Positions 1-9,063 of a stretch of 64,000 nucleotides of DNA are shown piece after piece; within the stretch, counting starts at the first letter, position 1; every line of letters starts with the position of its first letter. The notes under the pieces are model-generated. The model saw only the letters and a program-made list of their open reading frames with translations, was not told the origin of the DNA and did no database searches. The DNA is taken from assembly GCF_006376675.1 (NCBI RefSeq), contig NZ_VEWK01000007.1:186001-250000 (forward strand), given 5' to 3'. The position numbers and the translations under genes are program-made. Source of the DNA: Brucella pecoris (GTDB lineage: Bacteria > Pseudomonadota > Alphaproteobacteria > Rhizobiales > Rhizobiaceae).

Positions 1-809
1 ATGGTGATCGTGTATTCGTTGGTCGAAGGATCGAGAACCGCATTCGATGAGATGACGCGGAAATCCGCATAGCCGCGATTGTAATAGAAACGACGGAGCG
101 TTTCCTCGTCAGCCTGAAGGCGACCTTCGTCATACACGTCGTTACGCGTCAGCCACGAAAGCGGATTCGAACGCTTGGTCGAGATTACATCACGCAGACG
201 ACGGGAGCCAAATGCCTGATTGCCGACGAAATCGACGTTTGCAATCTTCGTGCGCGAGCCTTCGTTGATTTCATAGACGACGTTCACACGCCCCTGACCA
301 AGATCGACAGTACGCGCACTCACAGTCGCATCACTGCGCCCAATATGTGCGTAAGCTCCCTTGATAGCTTCAACGTCTGCTTCCATCGTTGCAGCTTCAT
401 AAGGCGAACGAGCCTTGAGCTGAACCGCGCGAGCGAGATCAGGATCCTTGATCTTCTTGTTGCCCTGGAAAAGGACATTGTTGACGACCGAACGCTCGGA
501 AACATTCACGACGAGCGTACTGCCGGACTGATTGATGCGAACATCCGAGAACAGACCCATCGCGAACAGACGCTTCACCGCAGCATCGATATCGGCGCTG
601 GTGAAAGCCTTGCCCGGACGAATCTCAATGTTGTCACGGATGGACTGTGCGTCGACGCGTGTATTACCGCGCACCTCGATACGGCTAACGACAGCAGCCT
701 CGGCAATATTGACCGAAGCCAGCGAGAGTGCAGCAGTACCCGAAGCCACAAGAGCCACTGACATGGCGAGCGCAGATGCGGCGCCAAAGAATTTAGAACT
801 TGCCGTCAT
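1..809 (-). CDS. bamA: Outer membrane protein assembly factor BamA (partial, N-terminal part)
   Basis: BamA is the central beta-barrel of the BAM complex that inserts outer-membrane proteins. The frame opens at an ATG at 809, preceded by GGAAAG, and runs off the left edge, so only about 269 N-terminal residues are present. Residues 1-38 look like a signal peptide ending in AEA. What follows is repeated POTRA sequence (for example a VVSRIEVRGN start near residue 40 and an FQGNKKI segment in the second repeat), covering about three POTRA domains. The barrel lies outside the window. It follows rseP on the same strand, the usual order in proteobacteria. The missing C-terminus is an edge effect, not a truncation. 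Confidence 0.95.
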   Translation of the reverse strand, partial: MTASSKFFGAASALAMSVALVASGTAALSLASVNIAEAAVVSRIEVRGNTRVDAQSIRDNIEIRPGKAFTSADIDAAVKRLFAMGLFSDVRINQSGSTLVVNVSERSVVNNVLFQGNKKIKDPDLARAVQLKARSPYEAATMEADVEAIKGAYAHIGRSDATVSARTVDLGQGRVNVVYEINEGSRTKIANVDFVGNQAFGSRRLRDVISTKRSNPLSWLTRNDVYDEGRLQADEETLRRFYYNRGYADFRVISSNAVLDPSTNEYTIT

Positions 810-1145
810 AGGCTTTCCGAACCTTCGTTTTTTCTGTCCCCGGGGCGATTAACCCAGAAAAGCACGTACAGATACAACCGTCATACCCGGTTTTTCCATA
901 CAAGCAAGCGTCACGGTTAAATTCTGTTTACTTAAGCAACCAGCGTGGCATCCGCGCCACGCGATTCAAGCGTTATGGTAAACAAATCGCTTAGCTTTTC
1001 TAGCAGTCACTCCCAATTTTCACTTCTGTTTAACACCTTCCCCGATCCTCATCGACGAAGGTACGCATCATAGCGGTTAGCTGACTGGAACCCTCCAGCC
1101 TGCACCGATCCCCAAGATCACCACCTGAGCCAGCCGGAGAGTCAT
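810..1145. other. Intergenic region between rseP and bamA
   Basis: No convincing gene lies in these 336 bases. There is one perfect 7-bp inverted repeat with a 6-nt loop at 943-962 (arms GCGTGGC and GCCACGC). It is not followed by a T-run on either strand, so it is not a clear terminator. The gap is long enough to hold a separate bamA promoter, but no convincing -35/-10 pair was found. Confidence 0.5.
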
Positions 1146-2285
1146 CTAGCAGGCAAACAGGTCGTTGAAAAGTACGAACCCCATAAATCCCATAACAAGA
1201 AGGAACCCCGCACGGTAGAAAATTTCCTGCGCTGCAGCAGACACCGGACTACCTTTTATGGCCTCGACTGCATAGAAAACCAGATGACCACCATCCAGTG
1301 GAGGCAGCGGAAACAGGTTCAAAAGCCCTATGCCGACAGACAACATCGCCATCAGTTGAATGAGCCAATCAAAACCCTGACTTGCCGCCTTGCCCGCCAT
1401 GTTGGCGATCTTGACCGGACCACCAAGCTGGCATTTATCCTCGCGCCCTACCGCGAAACGCTGGAAAAACTCCCCCGTGCGACTGATAATATAGCCTGTC
1501 TCCATGACAGCTTGCCCCACTGATTCGAGGGGACCATATTCAATCCGGCGAAAATTACCGACAGCTTCAGTGGTTTCCACACCGATGGCCCCTAGCTTGA
1601 TCTTGTTTCCAAGCGGGTCGGTTCGCTCGACAATTGCCGGAACAGCCTGCAGGTCCACCATCTTGCCATTACGTTCGACGGTGAAATTCAGCTTGTCTCC
1701 TGCTCTTCCCGATACGATACGCTGTACGTCAGAAAAAGTTGTGATCTTTTCGCCATCAACGCTGATAAAGCGATCTCCAGCTTCAAACCCTGCTTCTGCT
1801 GCCGGGCTACCTGGCTGGACGCCAGCGATAAGCGGATCGGAAATCTGTCGCCCATAAAGGGCAAAGAAGACGCTAAAGATAATGACCGTCAGAATGATGT
1901 TGAAAGCAGGTCCCGCAAAGACGGTCGCCGCGCGCTTCCACACCGGTTGAGTGTGAAATGCCCTTTGCTGCTCATCTTTACTCAGTTTTGCACTATCGAC
2001 ATCGACAGGAGAACTCGTGGCGCTCTCATCACCGATAAACTTGACGTAACCACCAAGCGGAATCGCAGAAATCTTCCACCGTGTTCCGTGCTTATCCGTG
2101 AAACCGATCAACTCAGGTCCAAAGCCGATAGAAAAAGCCTGAGAACCAATGCCGCACCAGCGCGCAACTAAGTAATGGCCCATTTCATGGACAAAGACCA
2201 CAACGGTCAGAACAAAGAGAAATGGAATGATGGTCCCGACAAGCAGGCTTTCGCCACCCAGAAAAAAGGCCAACGCCTCCTGCAA
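1146..2285 (-). CDS. rseP: RIP metalloprotease RseP (site-2 protease)
   Basis: This is an inner-membrane zinc protease that cleaves substrates within the membrane, such as anti-sigma factors and signal-peptide remnants. The HExxH zinc motif (HEMGH) is at residues 33-37 inside the first membrane segment. A PDZ domain lies at about 150-230 (GVQPGSPAAEAGF start). The C-terminal PPLDGG motif, which supplies the third zinc ligand, is present, as in the S2P family. The length of 379 residues is normal. The start is a TTG at 2285 with GGAG seven bases upstream; no better ATG exists. It sits between cdsA and bamA in the conserved envelope cluster. Confidence 0.95.
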   Translation of the reverse strand: MQEALAFFLGGESLLVGTIIPFLFVLTVVVFVHEMGHYLVARWCGIGSQAFSIGFGPELIGFTDKHGTRWKISAIPLGGYVKFIGDESATSSPVDVDSAKLSKDEQQRAFHTQPVWKRAATVFAGPAFNIILTVIIFSVFFALYGRQISDPLIAGVQPGSPAAEAGFEAGDRFISVDGEKITTFSDVQRIVSGRAGDKLNFTVERNGKMVDLQAVPAIVERTDPLGNKIKLGAIGVETTEAVGNFRRIEYGPLESVGQAVMETGYIISRTGEFFQRFAVGREDKCQLGGPVKIANMAGKAASQGFDWLIQLMAMLSVGIGLLNLFPLPPLDGGHLVFYAVEAIKGSPVSAAAQEIFYRAGFLLVMGFMGFVLFNDLFAC

Positions 2286-2367
2286 ATCACTACTCCTTAC
2301 AAAGTGCTATCGAGCCACGAAGAGCTGAATGGATTTTGAACTACCCCTAAACTCATTCGTTGCATTC

Positions 2368-3180
2368 TTAGAAACTGAAAAAAATCGCGGACGGCACATC
2401 TGGCTCGGCGAAAATCGCACCAAACAGGTACAAAAGTGCGGCAGCAGCCACAAGTCCATCAACGCGATCCAGAACACCGCCATGCCCCGGCAGAAGACGT
2501 CCGGAGTCCTTTGCGCCGAACTGGCGCTTCACCCATGATTCTGCAAGGTCGCCGATCTGCGAAACAATAGACAACAGCAATGCGAGCAGCGGCACGATCC
2601 AACTGCCGGGAGACGCTACCAGAGAGGCTACCAGAATTCCTCCAGCCACAGCGGCAGCAGCACCGCCTACGGCGCCGGACCAGGTTTTATTCGGTGAGAA
2701 GCGCGGTGCCAGTTTTGGTCCGCCCAGCGCCCGACCATTGAAGTAAGCTGCAATATCGGTGGACCAGACAACGGCGAAGAGGAAAACAATCGCAGTGAAG
2801 CCGAACGGCTCGTCACCACGCAGGAGCGAGAGGGACACGGCAGAGAAACCGGCATAGAGAAGTCCAGCCGCTGGCCAGCCTCGCCCAGCCCGCCATTGCG
2901 TGACAAAAAGAATGAGGGTGCCCACGAGCAGAACGCCAATCGTCAGCAATGCACTCCGGTCCATTACGAGCAGGATGCTGGTAAGTACCAGCCATCCCCA
3001 GCCAAACAGACGAGAAAACGATGTCTGTTTCGATTCGGTCAAGCTCGTCCACTCGTGGAACATAGCCAATCCAATCGCAATCGAAAACAGTGTGAAACCC
3101 AAACCGCCGACCCATGTCAGCCATAAGGCGGCTGCACCGAGGACAATGGCAGTAATGATACGGGTTTGCAGATTGGACAT
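2368..3180 (-). CDS. cdsA: Phosphatidate cytidylyltransferase CdsA
   Basis: CdsA makes CDP-diacylglycerol from phosphatidate and CTP, the branch point to all major phospholipids. The protein is a polytopic membrane protein of 270 residues. The family signature is visible at about residues 215-242 (SWVKRQFGAKDSGR followed by PGHGGVLDRVDG). The frame is open up to 3282, but the ATG at 3180 is preferred: it has GAAAGG just upstream, its length matches the family, and it avoids overlapping uppS. It lies downstream of uppS and upstream of rseP in the same transcription direction. Confidence 0.95.
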   Translation of the reverse strand: MSNLQTRIITAIVLGAAALWLTWVGGLGFTLFSIAIGLAMFHEWTSLTESKQTSFSRLFGWGWLVLTSILLVMDRSALLTIGVLLVGTLILFVTQWRAGRGWPAAGLLYAGFSAVSLSLLRGDEPFGFTAIVFLFAVVWSTDIAAYFNGRALGGPKLAPRFSPNKTWSGAVGGAAAAVAGGILVASLVASPGSWIVPLLALLLSIVSQIGDLAESWVKRQFGAKDSGRLLPGHGGVLDRVDGLVAAAALLYLFGAIFAEPDVPSAIFFSF

Positions 3181-3251
3181 TGAGACCTTTCGACGGGCTG
3201 GCTTATGCCATACTAGAGCATTTTCAATGGTGCTGCCCCTCGGGAGCCACC

Positions 3252-4019
3252 TTAGACTGCCGCCCCCTTGGTCGAAGGGCATGCGATTTCGTTTTCAAGT
3301 TCCTCCAGCCCGGCGCGCGTTTCAACACCACCGAACCGACGCTCACGCTGGCGAAAAGCCTCATACGCCGCATCAAGGTCGGACGAGCGGAAATCTGGCC
3401 AATGAATGGGCAGGAACAAAAACTCTGAATATGCAGCTTGCCAGAGCAGAAAATTCGACAGGCGCATTTCACCGCTTGTGCGGATGATGAGATCTGGATC
3501 TGGTATCCCGGCAGTATCGAGATTTGCAGAAACCAGTTCACTGGAAATTGAGGCTGGATCAAGTAGCCCGGCAGCAACATCGCGCGCCAAGCTTCGCACG
3601 GCGCGAACGATCTCGTCGCGGGAACCGTAGTTGAAGGCTATGATCAGGTTAAGGCCGGTATTGCGATGCGTAAGCGTCTCCGCTTCGATCAATAGCGCGC
3701 GAATATCGCCGGCAAGATCATCGCGTTCGCCGATAATACTGACCCGCACATTGTTGCGATGCAGTTCTGCAAGATCACGACGGATGAAAATCTTCAGCAA
3801 ACCCAGAAGGTCGTTTACCTCCCCGCTGGGGCGAGACCAGTTTTCTGAAGAAAATGCAAACAATGTAAGGTAGCCGAGGCCACGGTCCCCGGCTGCCCGT
3901 ACCGTCTCACGAAGAGCTTCCACGCCTGCCCGGTGTCCGGCGCTGCGCGGCAAATTGCGTGCCTTCGCCCAACGGCCATTGCCATCCATGATAATGGCGA
4001 TGTGGCGCGGATTGGACAT
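3252..4019 (-). CDS. uppS: Isoprenyl transferase (undecaprenyl diphosphate synthase) UppS
   Basis: This cis-prenyltransferase adds isopentenyl units to farnesyl diphosphate to make the C55 lipid carrier for peptidoglycan and other envelope sugars. The MDGNGRWA motif is at residues 11-18 with catalytic Asp12. The C-terminal [11 protein letters not shown] block that binds isopentenyl diphosphate is present. The ATG at 4019 has GAGGGAG eight bases upstream and gives 255 residues; a TTG at 4037 would add six residues and has no good ribosome site. frr lies 35 bases upstream. No dxr gene lies between frr and uppS. Confidence 0.93.
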   Translation of the reverse strand: MSNPRHIAIIMDGNGRWAKARNLPRSAGHRAGVEALRETVRAAGDRGLGYLTLFAFSSENWSRPSGEVNDLLGLLKIFIRRDLAELHRNNVRVSIIGERDDLAGDIRALLIEAETLTHRNTGLNLIIAFNYGSRDEIVRAVRSLARDVAAGLLDPASISSELVSANLDTAGIPDPDLIIRTSGEMRLSNFLLWQAAYSEFLFLPIHWPDFRSSDLDAAYEAFRQRERRFGGVETRAGLEELENEIACPSTKGAAV

Positions 4020-4054
4020 GGCGAAGCTCTCCCTCAATGAAAACCATGCAAGGC

Positions 4055-4615
4055 CTAAACCTGCATGATCTCCCCTTCTTTCACTGCAACAACCTTGTCC
4101 ATCTCTGCAATGGTTTCGTCGGTCAGCTTCTGCACTTTTTCAGACTGTACCCGGCTGTCATCCTGACTGATGTCGCCGTCCTTCTCCAGCTTTTTCAGCG
4201 TGTCCATACCGTCGCGACGGACATGACGAGCAGCAATGCGGCCCTGTTCAGCATATTGATGCGCGATCTTGACCAGTTCCTTGCGGCGCTGTTCATTCAG
4301 TTCCGGCAGCGGAATGCGAAGCGTCATACCGTCGGTAATCGGATTGAGGCCCAGCCCGGAATCACGGATGGCGCGTTCTACGGCGCCTACCATGCTCTTG
4401 TCCCAGACGGAAACCGAAAGCATACGCGATTCGGGAACAGTGATATTGGCAACCTGATTGATCGGCATCGTGGCGCCGTAGGCTTCGATGGTGATGGGCT
4501 CAAGCAGACTGGCGGAAGCACGGCCGGTACGAAGACCATTCAGATCGTGCTTCAAAGAATTGACTGCGCCTTCCATGCGGCGTTTCAGGTCGTTGATGTC
4601 GAAAGCATCACTCAT
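4055..4615 (-). CDS. frr: Ribosome recycling factor
   Basis: Frr splits post-termination ribosomes together with EF-G. At 186 residues the length is exact for the family. The C-terminal [10 protein letters not shown] region and the [15 protein letters not shown] block of domain II are typical. The start at 4615 gives MSDAFDIND. It follows pyrH by 33 bases, the conserved pyrH-frr pairing seen in most bacteria. Confidence 0.96.
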   Translation of the reverse strand: MSDAFDINDLKRRMEGAVNSLKHDLNGLRTGRASASLLEPITIEAYGATMPINQVANITVPESRMLSVSVWDKSMVGAVERAIRDSGLGLNPITDGMTLRIPLPELNEQRRKELVKIAHQYAEQGRIAARHVRRDGMDTLKKLEKDGDISQDDSRVQSEKVQKLTDETIAEMDKVVAVKEGEIMQV

Positions 4616-4648
4616 ACATTTTCTCCTTCAGTACGCAGCAAAGGTCGA

Positions 4649-5371
4649 TCAATTATCGGAAACGATCGTGCAGCGTCCCTTGCCTTGCAGAATTTCGGCC
4701 AAGCCGCCGTTTTCATGGATGGAATAGACTATTATCGGAATGTTGTTCTCGCGCGCAAGGGCAACAGCGGCTGTATCCATGACCGCGAGCCCGCGATCGA
4801 GAACTTCTTTGTGCGTCAGATGATCGAAACGCGTTGCATTAGGATCCTTTTTCGGGTCCGCAGAGTAGATTCCATCCACCTGTGTGCCCTTCAAAAGAGC
4901 ATCGGCTTCAATTTCCGCCGCGCGGAGAGCCGCCGCCGAATCCGTCGTAAAGAAAGGATTTCCGGTGCCGCCAGCAAAAATCACGACCTTGCCTTCGTCC
5001 ATATAGGCCGTGGCCTTTCTCTGCGAGAAGCTCTCACAGATTTCCGGCATGGCTATGGCCGAAAGCACGACGGAATCAACATCGATCTTGTGCAGGGAGG
5101 TGCGAAGTGCCAGCGAATTAATGACTGTAGCCAGCATTCCCATGTGATCGCCTGTGACGCGGTCTCCGCCTTTTGAGGCCACAGCGACGCCGCGGAAAAT
5201 ATTGCCGCCACCGATCACCACACCAACTTCAACGCCGAGCGACCGCGCCTGCTTGATATCGTTTGCAATACGGTCCGCGACGGAAACATCGATGCCAAAG
5301 CCCTGACTGCCCATCAATGCCTCGCCCGAGGCTTTCAAAAGGACGCGTTTGTAGGCGGGCTTACCGGACAT
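4649..5371 (-). CDS. pyrH: UMP kinase
   Basis: PyrH phosphorylates UMP to UDP, an essential step for RNA precursors and UDP-sugars. This is the bacterial hexameric amino-acid-kinase-fold type, with VLLKASGEALMG near the N-terminus, a GGGNIFRG loop and a YSADPKKDP segment. The ATG at 5371 has CGGAG nine bases upstream and gives 240 residues. The frame continues to 5398 but that start has no ribosome site. It is located between tsf and frr as in most proteobacteria. Confidence 0.96.
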   Translation of the reverse strand: MSGKPAYKRVLLKASGEALMGSQGFGIDVSVADRIANDIKQARSLGVEVGVVIGGGNIFRGVAVASKGGDRVTGDHMGMLATVINSLALRTSLHKIDVDSVVLSAIAMPEICESFSQRKATAYMDEGKVVIFAGGTGNPFFTTDSAAALRAAEIEADALLKGTQVDGIYSADPKKDPNATRFDHLTHKEVLDRGLAVMDTAAVALARENNIPIIVYSIHENGGLAEILQGKGRCTIVSDN

Positions 5372-5482
5372 TGGATGCTCTCCGCAGATTGTGATCAACT
5401 GGTTGTGTTCGGGTTCCGATACACGAAGGGCACCGCGTTGTCACGCGATGCCCTTCATAATCAAAAGTCTTTTCAGGCAATC

Positions 5483-5528
5483 AGCGCATTCCGAAAAGTG
5501 GAAACCGGTTTTCGGGACAAGATGCGCT
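5483..5528. repeat. Palindromic intergenic repeat, copy 1
   Basis: An imperfect palindrome of about 46 bases between tsf and pyrH. The outer arms are AGCGCAT and ATGCGCT; the inner core is CCGAAAAGTGG and CCGGTTTTCGGG. The same core recurs at 18148, 30201 and 41951. As RNA it would form a long hairpin. Elements of this design are widespread between genes in Rhizobiales. It lies 17 bases downstream of the tsf stop. Confidence 0.8.
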
Positions 5529-5543
5529 GGAAACCAGAATCAC

Positions 5544-6461
5544 TTAGCCCTTGGCAGCAGCAGCCACTTCAGCAGCGAAATCAGTCTCTTCCTTCTCGAT
5601 GCCTTCGCCGAGAGCGATGCGGGCAAAGCCGACGATCTTGGCCGGAGCACCGATGGTCTTTTCAGCTTCCTTGAGGGCCGCTGCAACCGTCAGGTCCGGA
5701 TTGATGACGAACGCCTGCGAAAGAAGAACAACTTCTTCGTAGAACTTGCGCATACGGCCTTCGATCATCTTTTCGATGATGTTGTCCGGCTTGCCAGACT
5801 CACGGGCCTGCTCGATGAAGATCGACTTTTCGCGCTCGGCAGCAGCCGGATCAACGTCTTCAGCGGTCAGAGCCAGCGGGTTGATTGCAGCAACGTGCAT
5901 GGCGACCTGGCGACCGAATGCGTTTGCAGCTTCCGCATCGCCAGCGGTTTCGATTGCAACGAGAACGCCGAGCTTGCCGAGGCCATCAGCAACACCATTG
6001 TGGATGTAGGTCGCAACAACGCCCTGCGAAACGCTGAGTGCTGCCGAACGGCGGAAACCGATGTTTTCGCCGATGGTTGCAACTGCGTCCTTGGCAGCCT
6101 GCGTAACAGTCTTGCCGTCGATATCGGCATTGGCCACTGCTTCTGTCGAACCATCGGTTGACAGGGCAGCCTGGGCAATCTTGCGGACGAGATCCTGGAA
6201 GGCATCGTTGCGAGCAACGAAGTCGGTTTCGGAGTTAACTTCAACGACAACAGCCTTGTTGCCGGAAGCTGCAACGCCAACCAAACCTTCAGCAGCCGTA
6301 CGGCCAGCCTTCTTGTCGGCCTTTGCAATACCCTTGGCGCGCAGCCAGTCAACGGCAGCTTCGATATCGCCATTGGTTTCAGCAAGTGCAGTCTTGCAGT
6401 CCATCATGCCGGCGCCGGTGAGGTCGCGGAGTTCTTTGACGAGAGATGCGGAAATGCTCAT
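5544..6461 (-). CDS. tsf: Translation elongation factor Ts
   Basis: EF-Ts is the nucleotide exchange factor for EF-Tu. The N-terminal UBA-like region has the signature [13 protein letters not shown], and TDFVARND follows at about residue 80. The length of 305 residues fits. The ATG at 6461 has AAAGGCG upstream and begins [11 protein letters not shown]; the frame is open to 6554, but the extra residues (MLRSDYDPE...) do not resemble the family. It is the second gene of the rpsB-tsf pair. Confidence 0.97.
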   Translation of the reverse strand: MSISASLVKELRDLTGAGMMDCKTALAETNGDIEAAVDWLRAKGIAKADKKAGRTAAEGLVGVAASGNKAVVVEVNSETDFVARNDAFQDLVRKIAQAALSTDGSTEAVANADIDGKTVTQAAKDAVATIGENIGFRRSAALSVSQGVVATYIHNGVADGLGKLGVLVAIETAGDAEAANAFGRQVAMHVAAINPLALTAEDVDPAAAEREKSIFIEQARESGKPDNIIEKMIEGRMRKFYEEVVLLSQAFVINPDLTVAAALKEAEKTIGAPAKIVGFARIALGEGIEKEETDFAAEVAAAAKG

Positions 6462-6485
6462 AATGTCGCCTTTCATGAAAGCGAA

Positions 6486-6506
6486 GGCACACCGGGTGGG
6501 TGTGCC
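6486..6506 (-). promoter_or_regulatory. Hairpin in the rpsB-tsf spacer, ahead of tsf
   Basis: A perfect 8-bp inverted repeat (GGCACACC and GGTGTGCC) with a 5-base loop lies 24 bases upstream of the tsf start. It is not followed by a T-run, so it looks more like an attenuating or processing hairpin than an intrinsic terminator. Its role is inferred only from position. Confidence 0.45.
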
Positions 6507-6648
6507 AACTTTTAACCGGCGCTTGGTTTCCGGATCGTAATCTGACCTGAGCATTGCACTTCAGGAATCACAATCCCGCACCGGGATGAAACGAGATTAT
6601 CCACCCGCCCTATCACCGATATGACGGATGGATGAAATCAAACGCTGA

Positions 6649-7419
6649 TTAAGCGCCTTCAGCCGGAGCTTCGAGGGCAGGCTCAACCGGAGCTTCAGCC
6701 TGCGCGCCGACGTCGATACCCATTGCACCCTGCTGGCGCGCAATACCGTCGAGAGCAGCGCGAGCAATCAGGTCGCAATAAAGAGCGATAGCGCGTGCAG
6801 CGTCGTCGTTGCCTGGGATCCGGTAGTCGATCTGGTCAGGATCGCAGTTCGAATCGATCACTGCGACAACCGGAATACCAAGACGCTTGGCTTCCTGAAT
6901 AGCAATCGCTTCCTTGTTGGTGTCGATGATGAACATCAGGTCCGGAACCGAACCCATGTCCTTGATACCGCCAAGGGCACGGTCAAGCTTTTCACGCTCG
7001 CGCTCAAGGTTCAGGCGTTCCTTCTTGGTGAAGCCCTGAGCTTCGCCAGCCAGCAGTTCGTCGAGCTTGCGCAGACGCTGGATCGAGTTGGAGATCGTCT
7101 TCCAGTTGGTCATCATGCCGCCGAGCCAGCGTGCATTGACGTAGTACTGTGCCGAACGGTTGGCAGCATCGGCGATGATGTCCGAAGCCTGACGCTTCGT
7201 GCCAACGAACAGAACACGACCGCCGCGAGCGACCGTGTCCGAAACGACCTTCAGTGCGTTGTGCAGCAGCGGAACAGTCTGGGACAGATCGAGAATGTGG
7301 ATGTTGTTGCGGTCGCCATAGATGTACGGAGCCATCTTTGGGTTCCAACGGTGGGTCTGGTGACCGAAGTGAACACCAGCTTCCAAAAGCTGACGCATGC
7401 TGAATTCAGGCAATGCCAT
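6649..7419 (-). CDS. rpsB: 30S ribosomal protein S2
   Basis: S2 is assembled late onto the small subunit and helps bind S1. The sequence starts [21 protein letters not shown], the family N-terminus, and contains [12 protein letters not shown] and [11 protein letters not shown]. The length is 256 residues with a short Ala/Glu-rich tail. The ATG at 7419 has AAGGAAAA upstream. The frame is open to 7503 but the added residues are not S2-like. It heads the cluster that continues with tsf. Confidence 0.97.
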   Translation of the reverse strand: MALPEFSMRQLLEAGVHFGHQTHRWNPKMAPYIYGDRNNIHILDLSQTVPLLHNALKVVSDTVARGGRVLFVGTKRQASDIIADAANRSAQYYVNARWLGGMMTNWKTISNSIQRLRKLDELLAGEAQGFTKKERLNLEREREKLDRALGGIKDMGSVPDLMFIIDTNKEAIAIQEAKRLGIPVVAVIDSNCDPDQIDYRIPGNDDAARAIALYCDLIARAALDGIARQQGAMGIDVGAQAEAPVEPALEAPAEGA

Positions 7420-7443
7420 CTGTATTTTCCTTTTCCGGTTGAA

Positions 7444-7479
7444 CCTCCACGGGCTGAGGCGATTGCTCGCCACCGGAGG
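7444..7479 (-). promoter_or_regulatory. Candidate structured leader of rpsB
   Basis: On the minus strand the sequence 25 to 60 bases before the rpsB start can fold into a nested hairpin: outer arms CCTCC/GGAGG (7475-7479 and 7444-7448) and an inner stem GGCGA/TCGCC (7458-7471) closed by a GCAA tetraloop. Leader structures that bind S2 are known for rpsB in other bacteria. That this one does so is an inference. Confidence 0.35.
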
Positions 7480-7615
7480 CTGAGGCAGGATTTCTCCCTG
7501 CAAAAGCCCAATCCCGTGTGTGGAATAGGCGCGCTGTTAACTGATCGCGCCGCAAATTGCAAGTCATCTGCACAATATAGCACTGAACAGGCAATCGAAC
7601 ACGCCAGTCAACATG

Positions 7616-8455
7616 CTATTTACAGGATGCGGCCTGCTTTGCCGCATCGTAGACATCAAGCTTCACCAGTTTTCCGCGCATGGAAAAATCTCCGTAGTCC
7701 ATTGTAAGGTCGCGGGTAATGCCATTGCGATAGAGCTTGAAATTGATGCGGTAGATCGGCAAGCCATCCTGCTTTTCCTTGTCATCGAAATAGGCAATCG
7801 TCACCGGCCAGACCTGATCCTTGGAAAATTTACCCATAACCTTGGTCTCATCATCCGGCAGGGCCTGCTCCTTACCGACAACCACTGTGGTAGCAACCAC
7901 CCGGTCAGCATCTTCAGAGGCATCGAAAAGCGACGTCTGATAGAATTTCTGCCCAGCTTCCGCTTTTCCGATCAGCTCTTCCATATGGCCGGTCGGAAAC
8001 TGTGTTCCCTTAAGATCCAGCTTGTTTTCCTTCGGCTTGCTCAGCTCAACAACCGTCTTCCCGCCCTCGAGCTTAGCATCACCGCGTACTTCCTTGACCA
8101 GCTCCTTGTCTACGAAGGTCTTGTTGACAAAGCGGAAGTTTTTTCCGTCCGCGCCTTCAAAAGTCGTCGTCTGCTGATCAGTCACCCGCTGTGGCTGCTC
8201 TTCCATATCGATCCGCGTGACGAAGCGAAAATTGGTCGTGTAGCCTTCACACGCAGATCCGTTGAACTCGTAAACCATACGACCGGTCAAACCGCTGATG
8301 CCCGATTTTTCATCAGCACGATCCAGAGTAAGATCATAGATTGCGCGATGTGGAACCAACGTTACGGTGGAGGCCGCATGGGCGACGCCAGCAAAGCCGG
8401 CCCATACACAAGCAGCCGCTCCACTCGCCGCAACCGCACTCTTGAAAAAACGCAT
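7616..8455 (-). CDS. eipB: Periplasmic envelope integrity protein EipB (DUF1849)
   Basis: EipB is a periplasmic beta-spiral protein of the DUF1849 family, shown in Brucella to be needed for envelope integrity. The ATG at 8455 has GGGAG eight bases upstream and gives 279 residues. A signal peptide occupies about residues 1-27 (VAHA at its end). The two cysteines fall at residues 69 (NGSAC) and 278 (ASCK), the positions of the disulfide described for the Brucella protein. It is a single gene, transcribed toward rpsB. The identification is strong; the molecular role of the family is still only partly known. Confidence 0.9.
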   Translation of the reverse strand: MRFFKSAVAASGAAACVWAGFAGVAHAASTVTLVPHRAIYDLTLDRADEKSGISGLTGRMVYEFNGSACEGYTTNFRFVTRIDMEEQPQRVTDQQTTTFEGADGKNFRFVNKTFVDKELVKEVRGDAKLEGGKTVVELSKPKENKLDLKGTQFPTGHMEELIGKAEAGQKFYQTSLFDASEDADRVVATTVVVGKEQALPDDETKVMGKFSKDQVWPVTIAYFDDKEKQDGLPIYRINFKLYRNGITRDLTMDYGDFSMRGKLVKLDVYDAAKQAASCK

Positions 8456-8597
8456 ACATGAATCTCCCGATGAGTTGACGAGCATGATAAAAAAACTCGT
8501 GGCGGAAGCGAGGCAAAAAACGCACCCTTCCCAAAAGCTTCACCGATTCTGCCTATAGGTAGATCGTGAAGTACCTTTGCAAGCAAGGATTAATGCA

Positions 8598-9062
8598 ATG
8601 ACCGAGACAATCGACAGCCGCCTTAAAAATCTGGGTATATCCATTCCGGAAGCAGCAGCACCCGCCGCCAACTACGTCCCTTTTGCGCAGAGCGGTTCTT
8701 TGCTTCTCACATCTGGCCAGCTTCCGCTGGAAGGCGGCAAGCTTGTGCATACGGGTCAGATCGGTGATGAGCTGACGGTAGCGCACGGACAAGCTGCGGC
8801 GCGTGCTTGCGCTGTCAACATCCTTGCCCAGGCAAAAGCTGCTCTTGGCGATCTTGGCCGCATCAAACGCATTGTGAAGATTACCGCCTTCGTAGCCTCC
8901 ACGCCCGATTTTGTGGAACAGCACCTTGTGGCCAATGGCGCTTCCGATCTCCTCGTGGCGGTTCTCGGCGATGCGGGCAAACATGCCCGCTCGGCTGTTG
9001 GTGTTGCGAGCCTGCCGCTCAACGCACCTGTCGAAATAGAAGCAATCATCGAGGTTGCCTGA
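8598..9062 (+). CDS. RidA family protein (YjgF/YER057c/UK114)
   Basis: RidA-like proteins hydrolyse reactive enamine/imine intermediates made by PLP enzymes, although subfamilies differ. The protein has 154 residues. It carries SGSLLLTSGQLPLEGG and a C-terminal LPLNAPVEIEAIIEVA block typical of the longer RidA-like subgroup (about 150 residues) rather than the 130-residue RidA itself. AAGGA lies eight bases before the ATG at 8598. The next gene starts two bases after the stop, so they form an operon. Confidence 0.88.
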   Translation: MTETIDSRLKNLGISIPEAAAPAANYVPFAQSGSLLLTSGQLPLEGGKLVHTGQIGDELTVAHGQAAARACAVNILAQAKAALGDLGRIKRIVKITAFVASTPDFVEQHLVANGASDLLVAVLGDAGKHARSAVGVASLPLNAPVEIEAIIEVA

Positions 9063-9063
9063 C

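Noticed and set aside
943-962. 7-bp hairpin between rseP and bamA as a terminator
   Set aside because: No T-run on either side and it lies in a region where the minus-strand operon probably continues.
4037-5176. Open frame of 379 codons on the plus strand
   Set aside because: It lies wholly opposite frr and pyrH, which are certain genes. Long antisense frames arise from codon bias in GC-rich DNA, and the translation resembles no protein family.
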